DNA from: Microbacterium sp. TPD7012
GTDB lineage: Bacteria; Actinomycetota; Actinomycetes; Actinomycetales; Microbacteriaceae
DNA length: 64,000 bases
Direction: 5' to 3'
NCBI RefSeq assembly: GCF_003075395.1
Contig: NZ_QDFV01000004.1
Coordinates: 310,399-374,398 of the forward strand
Made by a program: the position numbers and the translations under genes. The notes beneath the pieces are model-generated. The model ran no database searches. It had not been told where the DNA came from and worked only from the letters and a program-made list of their open reading frames with translations. Position 1 is the first letter of the stretch, and each line of letters opens with the position of its first letter. Below are positions 18,930-28,615 of the stretch, piece by piece.

Positions 18930-20654
18930 ATGGCCAACGTCGCTGAGAACATCGTCAAGACTCTGCACGCCAACGGGATCGAGCGGGTGTACGGCATCCC
19001 GGGGGACTCGCTCAACGGCTTCACGGATGCGCTCCGCAAGGACGGCACGATCCGATGGGTGCACGTGCGCCACGAGGAGGCCGCGGCCTTCGCCGCCGCC
19101 GCGGATGCCGCCACCACGGGCGAGCTCGCCGTCGTCGCGGGATCGTGCGGCCCGGGCAACCTGCACCTCATCAACGGGCTGTACGACGCGAACCGCTCGC
19201 GTGTGCCGGTGCTCGCGATCGCGGCGCAGATCCCCACGACCGAGATCGGCACCGGCTACTTCCAGGAGACGCATCCGCAGGAGCTGTTCCGGGAGTGCAG
19301 CGTCTATGTCGAGTACGTCGCGGATCCCGCGCAGATGCCGCGGCTGCTCGAGATCGCCATGCGCGCCGCCATCGAGCAGCGCGGCGTCGCGGTGCTCGTC
19401 ATCCCCGGCGACGTCGCCCTCGCCGAGATCGCCGACAACCGCGCCGTCGTGATCGAGCGCGCCCGCCCGGTGATCGTCCCCAGCGGGCCCGAGCTCGAGA
19501 AGGCCGCCACGCTGCTGAACGCCGCCAAGAAGGTCACGATCCTCGCCGGTGCGGGTGTCGAGGGCGCGCACGACGAGGTCATCGCGCTCGCCGACCGACT
19601 GGGCGCGCCGATCGTGCACGCGCTCCGCGGCAAGGAGTTCATCGAGTACGACAATCCGTTCGACGTGGGGATGACCGGGCTGCTCGGCTTCGCCTCGGGC
19701 TATCGCGCGATGGAGGCCGCAGACGCCCTCCTGGTGCTGGGGAGCGACTTCCCCTACGAGCAGTTCTATCCGGAGCATGCCACCACCATCCAGGTGGACA
19801 TCCGCGGTGCGCAGCTCGGCAGGCGGCATCCGCTCGATCTCGGTCTCGTCGGCGACGTGCGCGCCACGGCCGAGGCGCTGCTGCCCCGGCTGGCGACGCG
19901 CGACGACCGCAGCCACCTCGACGACGCCACCGCCCACTACCGCAAGACGCGGAAGAAGCTCGACGAACTGGCGGTTCCGGCGAAGGGTAAGCGCCCCATC
20001 CACCCGCAGTACCTCGCCAGACTCGTGAACGAGTACGCGGCCGACGACGCGATCTTCACGGCCGACGTCGGGTCGCCGACCGTGTGGGCCGCCCGCTACC
20101 TCTCGATGACCGAGGGCCGCCGCCTCATCGGCTCGTTCACCCACGGCTCCATGGCGAACGCTCTGCTGCACGGCATCGGGGCGCAGGTCGCGCATCCGGA
20201 GCGACAGGTCGTCGCGCTCGCCGGAGACGGCGGCCTCTCGATGATGCTCGGCGAGCTCCTCACCCTCACGCAGAACAAGCTGCCCGTGAAGACGATCGTC
20301 GTGAACAACTCCTCGCTGAACTTCGTCGAGCTGGAGATGAAGGCGGCCGGCTTCGTCACCTACGGGACGGGGCTGGAGAACCCGAGCTTCGCCGCGATCG
20401 CCGAGGCGATGGGGATCTTCGCGCGCCGCGTGGAGCGCAGCGAGGATCTGCCGGATGCCGTGCGCGAAGTGCTCGACCATGACGGGCCCGCCCTGCTCGA
20501 CGTCGTCACCGAGCGGCAGGAGCTGTCCATGCCGCCGGCGATCGAGGCCGCGCAGGTCAAGGGCTTCGCGCTCTACGCGATCCGCACGGTCATGTCCGGC
20601 CGCGGCGACGAGCTCCTCGATCTCGCGAAGGCCAACTGGCGCCAGCTCTTCTGA
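18930..20654 (+). CDS. poxB: Pyruvate dehydrogenase (quinone) / pyruvate oxidase
   Basis: Thiamine-diphosphate and FAD enzyme that decarboxylates pyruvate to acetate and passes electrons to quinone at the membrane. The 574-residue protein shows the N-terminal TPP domain GIERVYGIPGDSLNGFTDAL with HEEAAAFAAAADA (catalytic Glu), the central FAD domain, and the C-terminal TPP-Mg motif LAGDGGLSMMLGELLTLTQNKLPVKTIVVNN. Length matches PoxB. TAGGGT 6 nt before the ATG and no SD suggest a leaderless mRNA. Stands alone, convergent with the TPR gene. Confidence 0.92.
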   Translation: MANVAENIVKTLHANGIERVYGIPGDSLNGFTDALRKDGTIRWVHVRHEEAAAFAAAADAATTGELAVVAGSCGPGNLHLINGLYDANRSRVPVLAIAAQIPTTEIGTGYFQETHPQELFRECSVYVEYVADPAQMPRLLEIAMRAAIEQRGVAVLVIPGDVALAEIADNRAVVIERARPVIVPSGPELEKAATLLNAAKKVTILAGAGVEGAHDEVIALADRLGAPIVHALRGKEFIEYDNPFDVGMTGLLGFASGYRAMEAADALLVLGSDFPYEQFYPEHATTIQVDIRGAQLGRRHPLDLGLVGDVRATAEALLPRLATRDDRSHLDDATAHYRKTRKKLDELAVPAKGKRPIHPQYLARLVNEYAADDAIFTADVGSPTVWAARYLSMTEGRRLIGSFTHGSMANALLHGIGAQVAHPERQVVALAGDGGLSMMLGELLTLTQNKLPVKTIVVNNSSLNFVELEMKAAGFVTYGTGLENPSFAAIAEAMGIFARRVERSEDLPDAVREVLDHDGPALLDVVTERQELSMPPAIEAAQVKGFALYAIRTVMSGRGDELLDLAKANWRQLF

Positions 20655-20668
20655 GTCGCGGTGGTCGC

Positions 20669-23467
20669 TCAGCTCTCGACGAGCGCGCGGACCTCGGCGG
20701 CCTCGCCGTGCCGTCCGAGCGCCTCGAGGACATCGCCGAGCTCGAGCGCGGCCACCTGACGGAGCGGAGGGATCTCGGCGCCGTGCTCGAGGGCACTGCG
20801 GTAGACCGGCACCGCGTCGGCGGGTCGCTCGTTCCCGGCGAGAACGCGGGCCGCGAACAGCTCAGAGCTGCCGGCCGCCCCGCTGTCGCCGAGCCCTGCG
20901 AAGCCGTCGGCCGCCGTGAGCGCCGCCGCGACGGCCTCGTCGACCCTGCCGAGCTCGGCGAGAGCCCGTCCGCGGGAGTCGGTCACATCGGCCAGCAGCC
21001 AGCCCGCGTCGTGCTCCTCTGCCAGGGCCGCGACCTCGTCGAAGAGCCCGAAGGCGCGCTGGTCGCCGCGCCCGCCGTAGGCCTGGCCGAGGCTGTGCAG
21101 CACCTCGGCGCGGGCCCCGGCGGCATCCTCCGCCTGCCGCACGATCTCGGCCGCCGACTCGAGGAGGGCGATCGCGTCGTCGTTCTCGTCGAAGCGGGCG
21201 AGGATCTTGGCCTGCTCCGTCATCGCCATGGCCTGGTCGGCGTGCTCCTCGGCCTCGGCGAACAGCTCGGACGCGTAGCCGTGCGCGCCCACCGCCTGGC
21301 CGAACTCGCCTGCCGCGCTCAGCGAACGCGCCAGCATCGACGCGGTCATGGCGCGCGAACCCGGGGGCACCTCGGCCTGCTCCTCCTGCTGGAGCACCTC
21401 GCCGAACAGCTCGGCGGCCTCCACGGCGTCGCCGGCGCGCAGCATGGCGCGCGCCATCCGGAAGTTCACGCCGGTCGAATCCCCTCCCGATTCCCCGCCC
21501 ATGCGCGCCGCGAGCCGATAGCGCGACACGGCCTTCTCCGGCTCGTCGGCGTCTTCCCAGAGCGCGCCGGCGAGCAGGTGCGCCTCGGCCAGCGCGCGGG
21601 TCGCGCCGAGCTCGGCGAGCAGCCGGCAGGATTCATCCGCGTCGGTGGCGCCATCGACATAGGCGCTGCTGCCTCCACGCACGCGCGCCCTGGTCTGGTG
21701 TGCCTGCGCCCGATGGCCGGCGCTCACGTCGTCCTGCGCCAGGAAGCGATCGAGCAGCGCGGATGCCGCTTCGAGGTCGCCCTTGCTGAGCAGCGCCGAG
21801 ATCGCCACCAGGGTGGTCGTGTTGGACAGGCGCGTGTCCTCCGCCTCGGCGAACGCCCGCGCCGCCACCTCGGCGTGGTCGAGCGCGGCATCCGCTTCAT
21901 CGGCCTGCAGATGCAGGGACGCGCGGCTGATCGCGAGATCGCCTCGCGACCATGCGGGGAGCGCGGCGGACGCGGCGATCTCCTCTTCGAGTCCGGCGGC
22001 CGCCTCGGGGGTGTTCAGCCCGAAGGTGGCGAGGCCCAGGCGCTCCTCCAGGTCGGCCTGCTCGTCCCGGCCGGCGGCGCGCAGGGCCGCGATCCGCTGC
22101 GGCAGCAGCTCGGCGGCCTCATCGGCGCGGTCGAGCGCGATCAGGATGCCGAGCCGCATGGACTGGAGCTGCGCGAGCTTCGCGGGGTCGTCGACCTCCA
22201 GTGCGCGGGGCAGGGCTTCGAGCATCTCGTGCTCCGCGCCGAACTGCGCGAGCTGCATCGCGCGCTCGTACCAGCCGTCCGCGTCGACCGGCGTGACCGA
22301 CGGCGCAGGAGCAGTGAACGCGTCCGAGCGGATCGGCACGTCGTGCTTCTCGGTCTCGAGCGCGCGCATCCGCGCCAGGGCGCGCGCATGACCGTCGGTC
22401 CCGTCGCGGTGGTCGAACTCGGCGCCGATCCGCTCGGCGGCGGCCCAGGCGGCAGCGGCGAGCTCCGCGGCGGTCCACGCCCCGTCGTGCGCACCGAAGA
22501 ACGGGACGAGCCCGGCGGAGTCGGCGCCGCGGACGGGAGTCTCGCCGTGCCCGACGGCGGTCACCCGGTCCAGCGCGACCGCGAAGGCGGCGAGGGCGGC
22601 GAAGTGCGCGTCGACGTTCAGTCCGTCGTGCGCCAGCCACCCGATGTGCCGCTCGACCATCGCCAGAGCCCTTGCCTCGTTGCCGGTGACCGCGGCGAAG
22701 ACGATGTTGCCTGCGACGATGCGCAGATTGTCGGGGTTGTCCTTCGCCAGCCGGTAGCTGCGCAGGTGCGCCGTCTTCGCGTCGTCGGGGCGTCCCGCGC
22801 GCAGATAGGGCAGCAGCACACGCGACAGGGCGTGCTCCGGCTCCTCTCCGCAGGAGAAGCCGCCCTCGATCATCTCCTCGACGAGGCGGATGGCATCGGC
22901 ATCGCGGTCGGTCTCGGCGAAGAATCCGGCGAACTGGCTGCGCCCGCACGCGTCGCAGTGGCTGTGCTCGTCGCGAGGGGTCGCCTCGAGCTGCACCCGC
23001 AGCGCCTCCGCATCGTCGAAGCGTCCGGCATCCCAGGCGTCCTCGAAGCGCGCCGTGAGCACACCGCTCAGCCCGAGGCCCGCGGTGCGGTAGTGCGACT
23101 CCATGTCGTCGAGGACGGCGGCGATCTGCTCCTGCGAGAAGGCCGGAGAGGAGCGCAGGGCCGAGGCCATCCACTTGAACTGCCACATCAGGTCGGCGCC
23201 GCCGTTGTCGATGTCGGAGGGGAAGCGCTGCGGGTCGGCGTCGTGGTGCGCCAGGCACCACGCGAACGAGTTCAGCATGACGTCGGTGGCGCCGCCCATG
23301 TTGGCAGATGCCGTCTGCCGCATCCGTGCGTCGTACTCGAGCCGCTCGTCGCCGAGCTCGACGGCCAGGGCGACGGCTTCGGCGACGAGCGCCTGCTCCG
23401 CCGGACCCCACGGGGTGCGGTCGATCTCCTCGATGAGCTGCTGGAAGCGCTTCTTCGGACGTGCCAT
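20669..23467 (-). CDS. Large TPR-repeat protein paired with an HSP90-family gene
   Basis: A 932-residue cytoplasmic protein composed almost wholly of tetratricopeptide-like helical hairpins; clear units lie at about 440-560 and 600-900 (for example ADEPEKAVSRYRLAARMG, AMLRAGDAVEAAELFGEVL). No signal peptide or membrane helix. Two cysteine pairs (HCDACGRS, FSCGEE near residues 165 and 215) stand out. It is 24 bp downstream of the HSP90-family gene on the same strand, so a scaffold or co-chaperone role is a reasonable inference. Specific function unknown. Start ATG 23467 follows a GAAAGGG SD. Confidence 0.85.
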   Translation of the reverse strand: MARPKKRFQQLIEEIDRTPWGPAEQALVAEAVALAVELGDERLEYDARMRQTASANMGGATDVMLNSFAWCLAHHDADPQRFPSDIDNGGADLMWQFKWMASALRSSPAFSQEQIAAVLDDMESHYRTAGLGLSGVLTARFEDAWDAGRFDDAEALRVQLEATPRDEHSHCDACGRSQFAGFFAETDRDADAIRLVEEMIEGGFSCGEEPEHALSRVLLPYLRAGRPDDAKTAHLRSYRLAKDNPDNLRIVAGNIVFAAVTGNEARALAMVERHIGWLAHDGLNVDAHFAALAAFAVALDRVTAVGHGETPVRGADSAGLVPFFGAHDGAWTAAELAAAAWAAAERIGAEFDHRDGTDGHARALARMRALETEKHDVPIRSDAFTAPAPSVTPVDADGWYERAMQLAQFGAEHEMLEALPRALEVDDPAKLAQLQSMRLGILIALDRADEAAELLPQRIAALRAAGRDEQADLEERLGLATFGLNTPEAAAGLEEEIAASAALPAWSRGDLAISRASLHLQADEADAALDHAEVAARAFAEAEDTRLSNTTTLVAISALLSKGDLEAASALLDRFLAQDDVSAGHRAQAHQTRARVRGGSSAYVDGATDADESCRLLAELGATRALAEAHLLAGALWEDADEPEKAVSRYRLAARMGGESGGDSTGVNFRMARAMLRAGDAVEAAELFGEVLQQEEQAEVPPGSRAMTASMLARSLSAAGEFGQAVGAHGYASELFAEAEEHADQAMAMTEQAKILARFDENDDAIALLESAAEIVRQAEDAAGARAEVLHSLGQAYGGRGDQRAFGLFDEVAALAEEHDAGWLLADVTDSRGRALAELGRVDEAVAAALTAADGFAGLGDSGAAGSSELFAARVLAGNERPADAVPVYRSALEHGAEIPPLRQVAALELGDVLEALGRHGEAAEVRALVES

Positions 23468-23491
23468 GGACGTGCCCTTTCGGTGGAGATG

Positions 23492-25315
23492 TCAGTGGGC
23501 GTCGCCGAAGGGGATCGAGTCCCCTTCCAGACCGGCCGAGAGCGAGACGAGGTCGGAGAGCGCGCTGGTCATCAACGCGCGGTCGGCGTCGCCGAGCGGA
23601 TGATGACCCGCCAGCAGCGCCTGGATGTAGAGGAGCTGGACGGTCCGGCCGAACACCGCCTCGTCCTGCACGCGGACGAGGGCGCGGACGACGCGGTTCG
23701 ACCAGTTCAGGCAGAGCCGCGCACGGAGGTCGTCCTCGCGCGCCGTCGAGAGCGTCCGGTCGATGCGGTCGAGCACGCCGCCCCAGAGCGCCCCGGTCAC
23801 GCCCTTGGTGCGTCCGCGGTCGATCGCCCTCAGCACCTCGGGGTCGGCGACGTAGAGCGCCGCGAGCTCGGGTCGGTCGATCGAGCGGACGACGACCGAG
23901 CAGTCGGATGCCGCGAGCACGGCGCCCGCTCGGGCTTCGAGGGCTACGGCGGCATCGCGGTCGTCGAGAGGCGGGGGGTCCAATCGGTCGAGCTCGCCCG
24001 TGACGTCGACCTGCTCGACCGAGACGTGCGGGTGCAGCTCGGGCAGCATCCGGATCAGGTCGGCGTCGTACAGGTAGCCGCCGTTGACGAGCACCTCGTC
24101 GGCGGGGGAGATCCCGGCCACCTGGCGGAACTCGTCGACGCTCTGCGCATAGCGGATGTGCGGGTACCGCTCGACGAGATCGCCGATGCGCATCGTGCCG
24201 TGCGTGGTCTCCACCGTCAGCCAGCGCGTGATGAAACGCGCGAGCTCCTCGTCGTGGCGGACGAGCGATTTGAGGCCGACCTCGTGCACGGCGACGAACT
24301 GCGCGAGACGGTGCGGCTCGCGCAGGCCGAGCTCCAGCACCCAGCGGCGGATGCCGGCGCCGAGCTGCTCGCGGACCCGCTCCAGTGCCGCATCCTCGAC
24401 CAGCGACTCCCGGCTCGCGGTGGGGGCGAGCCCGGTGGAGTCGACGACCGCGCGTACGAAGAACGCCCAGTCCGGGAGCACGTCGTCCACGCGCTCGGAG
24501 AGCAGCATCCGGCCGAGATACATCCGGGTCGCCTGGCGCGCGCCGGGCGGGGGAGCGTAGGGGAGCACGTAGGCGAGGCCGCGGGTTCCGGTCGCGGGCT
24601 CGGCGAGCTCGATCACGTCCAGCGGGGCGGCGCCGAGGAGGTCGCGCCCGTAGACGGCGGCGGCCTCGAGGTCGTCCGCCGGGTCGAGGAACGGCGCATC
24701 CCGGGTGATGTCGACGTCCCCGCCGGCCGCGTCGACGGTCACCCGCACAGGGAGGAACTCGCCGAAGGTCGTGGCCAGCTCGTGCACGGCCGCGGGGCGC
24801 AGAAGCTCGTCGGCGTCGAAGCGCGGCACGAGATGCACGCTGGTGCCGATGGGGAGCTCCTCGTCGATCTCGGCGACCTGGAAGGTGCCGTCGGCGCTGC
24901 CGGTCCACTCGACCGAGGCGCCGCCTCTGGCGCTCCGGGAGCGGATCACGATCGTGTCGGCGACCATGAAGCAGCTGAGCAGTCCGATCCCGAACTGGCC
25001 GAGGTAGTCGCTGCGGGGCAGGTCGAAGATGTCGCGCTTGGAGCTCCGACCGACGGTGGCGAGGAGATCGGCGACCTCGGACGCCGTCAGCCCGACGCCG
25101 TCGTCGCGCAGGACGAACTCGCCGGTCTCGGCTGTGAGGGGCGTGATCCGGATACGGCCGCCCCCGCCGTCCACCTCGCGACGCGCCGTGATGGCGTCGC
25201 GGGCGTTCTGCAGGAGTTCGCGCAGATACACGCGAGGACTGGAGTAGATGTGCCTGCTGAGCAGGTCGACGACTCCGCGCAGGTCCACCTGGAACTGCTG
25301 CACATCAGCGCTCAC
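23492..25315 (-). CDS. HSP90 family protein (HtpG-like GHKL ATPase)
   Basis: A 607-residue chaperone-like ATPase. The N-terminal Bergerat fold has all three motifs: YLRELLQNARDAI (Glu/Asn), LRDDGVGLT and YLGQFGIGLLSCFMV, followed by the SRESLVEDAALE region typical of HSP90 middle domains. The C-terminal third diverges from E. coli HtpG and the protein ends DSIPFGDAH rather than with a clear dimerisation block. GTG 25315 is chosen because GGGAGGGAG lies 5 nt upstream; the frame is open to 25429. Operon with the TPR gene. Clients unknown. Confidence 0.87.
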   Translation of the reverse strand: MSADVQQFQVDLRGVVDLLSRHIYSSPRVYLRELLQNARDAITARREVDGGGGRIRITPLTAETGEFVLRDDGVGLTASEVADLLATVGRSSKRDIFDLPRSDYLGQFGIGLLSCFMVADTIVIRSRSARGGASVEWTGSADGTFQVAEIDEELPIGTSVHLVPRFDADELLRPAAVHELATTFGEFLPVRVTVDAAGGDVDITRDAPFLDPADDLEAAAVYGRDLLGAAPLDVIELAEPATGTRGLAYVLPYAPPPGARQATRMYLGRMLLSERVDDVLPDWAFFVRAVVDSTGLAPTASRESLVEDAALERVREQLGAGIRRWVLELGLREPHRLAQFVAVHEVGLKSLVRHDEELARFITRWLTVETTHGTMRIGDLVERYPHIRYAQSVDEFRQVAGISPADEVLVNGGYLYDADLIRMLPELHPHVSVEQVDVTGELDRLDPPPLDDRDAAVALEARAGAVLAASDCSVVVRSIDRPELAALYVADPEVLRAIDRGRTKGVTGALWGGVLDRIDRTLSTAREDDLRARLCLNWSNRVVRALVRVQDEAVFGRTVQLLYIQALLAGHHPLGDADRALMTSALSDLVSLSAGLEGDSIPFGDAH

Positions 25316-25400
25316 CGGCGCTCCCTCCCACTGCATCCGCTCGCCGAGCCTAACAACAACACCGGGCTCTCCTCGGTTCGGCTTCCCTCGGAGGATGCCG

Positions 25401-25406
25401 TATGCT
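25401..25406 (+). promoter_or_regulatory. Probable -10 element for tRNA-Trp/secE/nusG
   Basis: TATGCT lies about 100 bp before tRNA-Trp in the region divergent from the HSP90 gene and matches the actinobacterial TANNNT -10 consensus. The 190-bp gap otherwise shows nothing recognisable. Confidence 0.4.
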
Positions 25407-25507
25407 GGGTGAGCAGTTGTTGTCTGCATTCTTTCGCCGTGCCTGGGATCTCCCGATCACAGTTCGGTGGCAGAGTGGGGAGAACACCCCGAGGCCTCCA
25501 GGCCTCT

Positions 25508-25580
<73 letters not shown>

Positions 25581-25620
25581 CGCGTCAGCGCAACGCTGAC
25601 ACACGAAAGGTACATTCAGG

Positions 25621-25893
25621 ATGGATCAGGACGAACCGCGCGGCGAGCTGGTCGCGGCCGGCGCCACCCGTGAGAAGAAGGGCAACCCCTTCTCCCGGTT
25701 CTTCGGGGGAATCGCCCTGTTCATCCGTCAGGTCATCTCCGAACTGCGCAAGGTCGTCACACCGACTCGCAAGGAGCTGTTCAAGTTCACCGGTGTGGTG
25801 CTCGTCTTCGTTCTGATCGTCATGGGCATCGTCTACGGCTTGGACACTCTGTTCGCGTACGTGACGCACTGGGTTTTCGGAATCCCCGACTGA
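25621..25893 (+). CDS. secE: Preprotein translocase subunit SecE
   Basis: Small essential subunit of the SecYEG channel. The 90-residue protein has a charged N-terminal tail, the conserved amphipathic helix FIRQVISELRKVVTPTRKEL and one C-terminal membrane helix (about residues 58-78, VVLVFVLIVMGIVYGLDTLF). Length is typical of the one-helix type. SD GAAAGGT precedes the ATG. Lies between tRNA-Trp and nusG. Confidence 0.97.
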   Translation: MDQDEPRGELVAAGATREKKGNPFSRFFGGIALFIRQVISELRKVVTPTRKELFKFTGVVLVFVLIVMGIVYGLDTLFAYVTHWVFGIPD

Positions 25894-25935
25894 TGACGCC
25901 CGCGGCTCGCGCCGCAGCTATGGAGAAGAAGCAAC

Positions 25936-26967
25936 GTGTCTGAACGATATTCCGACGACGCCGACTGGGCGACCGCCGCAGAGCAGTCCAGCGAGGAGGA
26001 CGAGGCCCAGGAGGGCAACGTCCTCGCCGCGGAGGAGCTCTCGGTCACCTCGGCCGAGCACGTCGCCGTCCACGTCGAAGACGAGGACGAAGACGAGGAC
26101 AGCACGGAAGACATCGACATCGACATCGACGACCCGGAGGCGGACGCGATCGTGAACGACGCTCTGAACTTGGACGAGACGGCGGAGACCGAGGCTGCTG
26201 CCGAGGTGCTCAACGATTCCGTCGCAGAGGAGACCGCAGAGCAGGAAGCGGCGGCGGCCGACGAGGTCACCCCCTACGACGGCCCCGACGTGAACGGCGA
26301 AGACGACCGTCCGTCCGAGGACGACGAGGACGACGACGCCGAGGAGGACCCCTACGAGGCCTTCCGTCTGGACCTGCGCATGCTCCCCGGCAAGTGGTAC
26401 GTCATCCACTCCTACGCCGGCTTCGAGCGCAAGGTGAAGGCGAACATCGAGCAGCGCAAGTCGACGCTCGAGGTCGAGGACGAGATCTACCAGATCGAGG
26501 TCCCGATGGAGGACGTCGTCGAGATCAAGAACGGCCAGCGCAAGATGGTCACCCGCGTGCGCATCCCCGGCTACGTGCTGGTGCGCATGGAGCTCACCGA
26601 AGACACCTGGTCGGTCGTCCGTCACACGCCGGGCGTCACCGGCTTCGTGGGCAACGCCCACAACCCGACGCCGCTGCGCTTCGAAGAGGCCTTCAACATG
26701 CTGAAGTCCCTCGTCGAGGTCAAGGACGTCCCCACGGCCAAGAACATCGCGTCGAAGGGCGGCGTCGCCGTCGCTCGTCCGCTGCCGGCCGAGGTCGACT
26801 TCGAGGTCGGCGAGACCATCACGATCAAGGAGGGCTCGTTCGCGGGTCTTCCCGGTTCGATCAGCGAGATCAAGCCCGAGAGCGGCAAGCTCACGGTCCT
26901 CGTCTCGCTCTTCGAGCGCGAGACCCCGGTCGAGCTGTCGTTCGACCAGGTCACCAAGATGGTCTGA
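25936..26967 (+). CDS. nusG: Transcription termination/antitermination protein NusG with long acidic N-terminus
   Basis: Binds RNA polymerase and links it to Rho or the ribosome. The 343-residue protein has an N-terminal extension of about 150 residues that is extremely acidic (runs such as [21 protein letters not shown]), then the NGN domain (about 152-260, [48 protein letters not shown]) and a C-terminal KOW domain (about 285-343, [22 protein letters not shown]). Actinobacterial NusG proteins commonly carry acidic extensions, this one is at the long end. GTG start with a distant GGAG. Confidence 0.96.
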   Translation: MSERYSDDADWATAAEQSSEEDEAQEGNVLAAEELSVTSAEHVAVHVEDEDEDEDSTEDIDIDIDDPEADAIVNDALNLDETAETEAAAEVLNDSVAEETAEQEAAAADEVTPYDGPDVNGEDDRPSEDDEDDDAEEDPYEAFRLDLRMLPGKWYVIHSYAGFERKVKANIEQRKSTLEVEDEIYQIEVPMEDVVEIKNGQRKMVTRVRIPGYVLVRMELTEDTWSVVRHTPGVTGFVGNAHNPTPLRFEEAFNMLKSLVEVKDVPTAKNIASKGGVAVARPLPAEVDFEVGETITIKEGSFAGLPGSISEIKPESGKLTVLVSLFERETPVELSFDQVTKMV

Positions 26968-26975
26968 CCCTCTGG

Positions 26976-26996
26976 GTCGCTGAACCAGTCGAAGCG
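26976..26996 (+). repeat. REP-like element after nusG
   Basis: GTCGCTGAACCAGTCGAAGC, a diverged copy of the interspersed GGGTCGCTGAGCCTGTCGAAGC element, starting 8 nt after the nusG stop. Confidence 0.55.
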
Positions 26997-26998
26997 TA

Positions 26999-27036
26999 CG
27001 AGAACGGCCGTCCCCTGTCGGGGGCGGCCGTTCTCG
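26999..27036. terminator. Bidirectional terminator between nusG and the VOC gene
   Basis: Inverted repeat with CGAGAACGGCCG and CGGCCGTTCTCG arms extended by CCCC/GGGG around a TGTC loop. It lies between convergent genes and explains why rplK downstream needs its own promoter. Confidence 0.75.
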
Positions 27037-27049
27037 CGTCTGCCGGCGG

Positions 27050-27445
27050 TCAGGCGTGCTGGGCCGCCCAGTGCGGGCTCTGGATCAGGCCGAGCAGGTT
27101 GCCGAAGGGATCGCTGACGGATGCCGACCACCAGCCCTCTCCGCGCTGGGTCACCGGATCGAAGACCGTCGCGCCGAGCTCGATGAGCCGGTCGACGCTC
27201 GACCGGACGTCGTCGACGTGGATGCTCATCAGCGCGCCGCCCGGCTGTGCGAGCGCCGGGCGGAATCGCGCGTCCATGAGAGCGAATTCGTCTTCGTCGT
27301 CGCCGAAGCGCCACTCCGCGTACTGCACGGGGCCCTGCTCGGGGCGGACGAAGTACGGGGGAGTGTCGAAGACCTCGGCGTACCAGGCGACGGCTGCCGT
27401 CATGTCCTCGGCGACGAGGTTGAGATTGGCGAGTCCACGGAACAT
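27050..27445 (-). CDS. VOC family (glyoxalase/dioxygenase superfamily) protein
   Basis: A 131-residue single-domain protein with two beta-alpha-beta-beta-beta modules: FRGLANLNLVAEDMTAAVAWYAEVF at the start and IHVDDVRSSVDRLIELGATVFDP with VSDPFGNLLGLIQSP near the end. Proteins of this type are often glyoxalases, antibiotic-binding proteins or unknown lyases; metal ligands are not evident enough to pick one. ATG 27445 has an AAGGAG SD. Divergent from a WYL regulator that probably controls it. Confidence 0.87.
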   Translation of the reverse strand: MFRGLANLNLVAEDMTAAVAWYAEVFDTPPYFVRPEQGPVQYAEWRFGDDEDEFALMDARFRPALAQPGGALMSIHVDDVRSSVDRLIELGATVFDPVTQRGEGWWSASVSDPFGNLLGLIQSPHWAAQHA

Positions 27446-27491
27446 GTCGTTCTCCTTCATCGGTGGGGCTGTTTCTTCTATGCTTCCCGGT

Positions 27492-27516
27492 GAAGTGATC
27501 ACCGAATGATCACTTC
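27492..27516. promoter_or_regulatory. Perfect inverted repeat operator of the WYL regulator
   Basis: GAAGTGATCA-N5-TGATCACTTC, two perfect 10-bp arms, in the VOC/WYL divergent region. It covers a possible upstream ATG (27506) of the regulator, which argues that translation starts downstream at 27533. Binding by the adjacent regulator is inferred. Confidence 0.7.
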
Positions 27517-27532
27517 AGAAAAGAGTTCGGAG

Positions 27533-28540
27533 ATGCGCGCCGACCGTCTCATCCAGGCCCTCCTGTTCCTCCAGGGGCGGCCGCAGGTGACGGCATCCGA
27601 GCTCGCCGCCGAACTCGAGGTGTCGGTGCCGACAGCGCGGCGGGACCTGGAGGCGCTCGCGATGTCGGGCGTCCCGATCTACCCGACGCGGGGGAGAGGC
27701 GGCGGCTGGCGACTGATCGGGGGCGCACGCACCGACCTCACCGGGCTCACTCAGGGCGAGGTGAACTCGCTGCTCGTGGCGCTCACGCAGAGCGGCGCGG
27801 CGACGCCGGAGCGGATCGCGGCGATGCGGAAGCTCGTCCGCGCGGTTCCCGAGCCGTTCCGGGAGGGCGCGCAGCGCGTCGCGGTCTCGACGGTGCGCGA
27901 CGCGCCCTGGGGCGTCACCGAAGACGACTCGCCTCCCCCGGTCGTGGCGGAGCTGCAGCGGGCGATCGCCGGCTCCGTGCAGGTCGCGCTGCAGTACGAC
28001 GGCTCGTCCGGTCCGAGCGAGGCGGAGGTCGTGCCGCTGATGGTCGGCAGCAGGGGCCCGCGCTGGTACCTCATAGCCGCGCCGGTCGTCGAGGGGACGG
28101 ATGCCGCGGACGCCGGGCGGCTGCGGACGTATCGGGCGGATCGGATCCTCGGGCTGCGCCTGCTGGGGGTGCGCGGGACTGCCCCTGTCGAGTTCGACGG
28201 GGCGCTCGCCTGGGCCGAGATGGTCGAGCGGGTCGAAGCGTTCCGCGGGGCTGTCCGCGCGGTCGTGCACGTCGAGCCGTGGGCGGTGAAGGCGATCAGC
28301 GACCGGTTCGGGGTGCAGGCGCGGATGCTCGACGAACAGCCCGACGGCGCAGGTCGCGTGCGGATGGAGGTCAGCGCCCACCGTGTCGACGCGCTGGCCG
28401 AGCAGCTCGCGGGGTGGACCGGGGTCGCCGAGGTGGTGGAGCCGCAGTCCGTGCGCAGCGCGCTCCGTGACCTCGGCGAGCGGATGGCGGCCCTCTACGG
28501 AGCCCCATCGGCGCAGGATGGATCAGAAACGACTCTCTAG
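27533..28540 (+). CDS. WYL domain (YafY-type) transcriptional regulator
   Basis: A 335-residue DeoR-type HTH plus WYL domain protein. The HTH is at residues 1-60 ([42 protein letters not shown]), followed by [12 protein letters not shown]; the WYL-like sensor is at about 135-220 ([36 protein letters not shown]) and the WCX C-terminal domain follows. YafY-like regulators usually control a divergent small gene, here the VOC gene. ATG 27533 chosen because the operator dyad covers the upstream ATG. Confidence 0.87.
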   Translation: MRADRLIQALLFLQGRPQVTASELAAELEVSVPTARRDLEALAMSGVPIYPTRGRGGGWRLIGGARTDLTGLTQGEVNSLLVALTQSGAATPERIAAMRKLVRAVPEPFREGAQRVAVSTVRDAPWGVTEDDSPPPVVAELQRAIAGSVQVALQYDGSSGPSEAEVVPLMVGSRGPRWYLIAAPVVEGTDAADAGRLRTYRADRILGLRLLGVRGTAPVEFDGALAWAEMVERVEAFRGAVRAVVHVEPWAVKAISDRFGVQARMLDEQPDGAGRVRMEVSAHRVDALAEQLAGWTGVAEVVEPQSVRSALRDLGERMAALYGAPSAQDGSETTL

Positions 28541-28567
28541 CCGCTCGCTCCGATGCGTTTCTGATCC
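28520..28567 (+). terminator. Inverted repeat at the end of the WYL gene
   Basis: GGATCAGAAACG (28520-28531) and CGTTTCTGATCC (28556-28567) are perfect 12-bp arms with a 24-nt spacer that contains the stop codon. No T-run. Likely a terminator-like or RNA-stability structure. A second dyad, CGGCATCC/GGATGCCG, follows immediately. Confidence 0.5.
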
Positions 28568-28615
28568 GGCATCCGCGGCCGCCGGATGCCGAACACGGCG
28601 GCTCCGCTGATCGGG

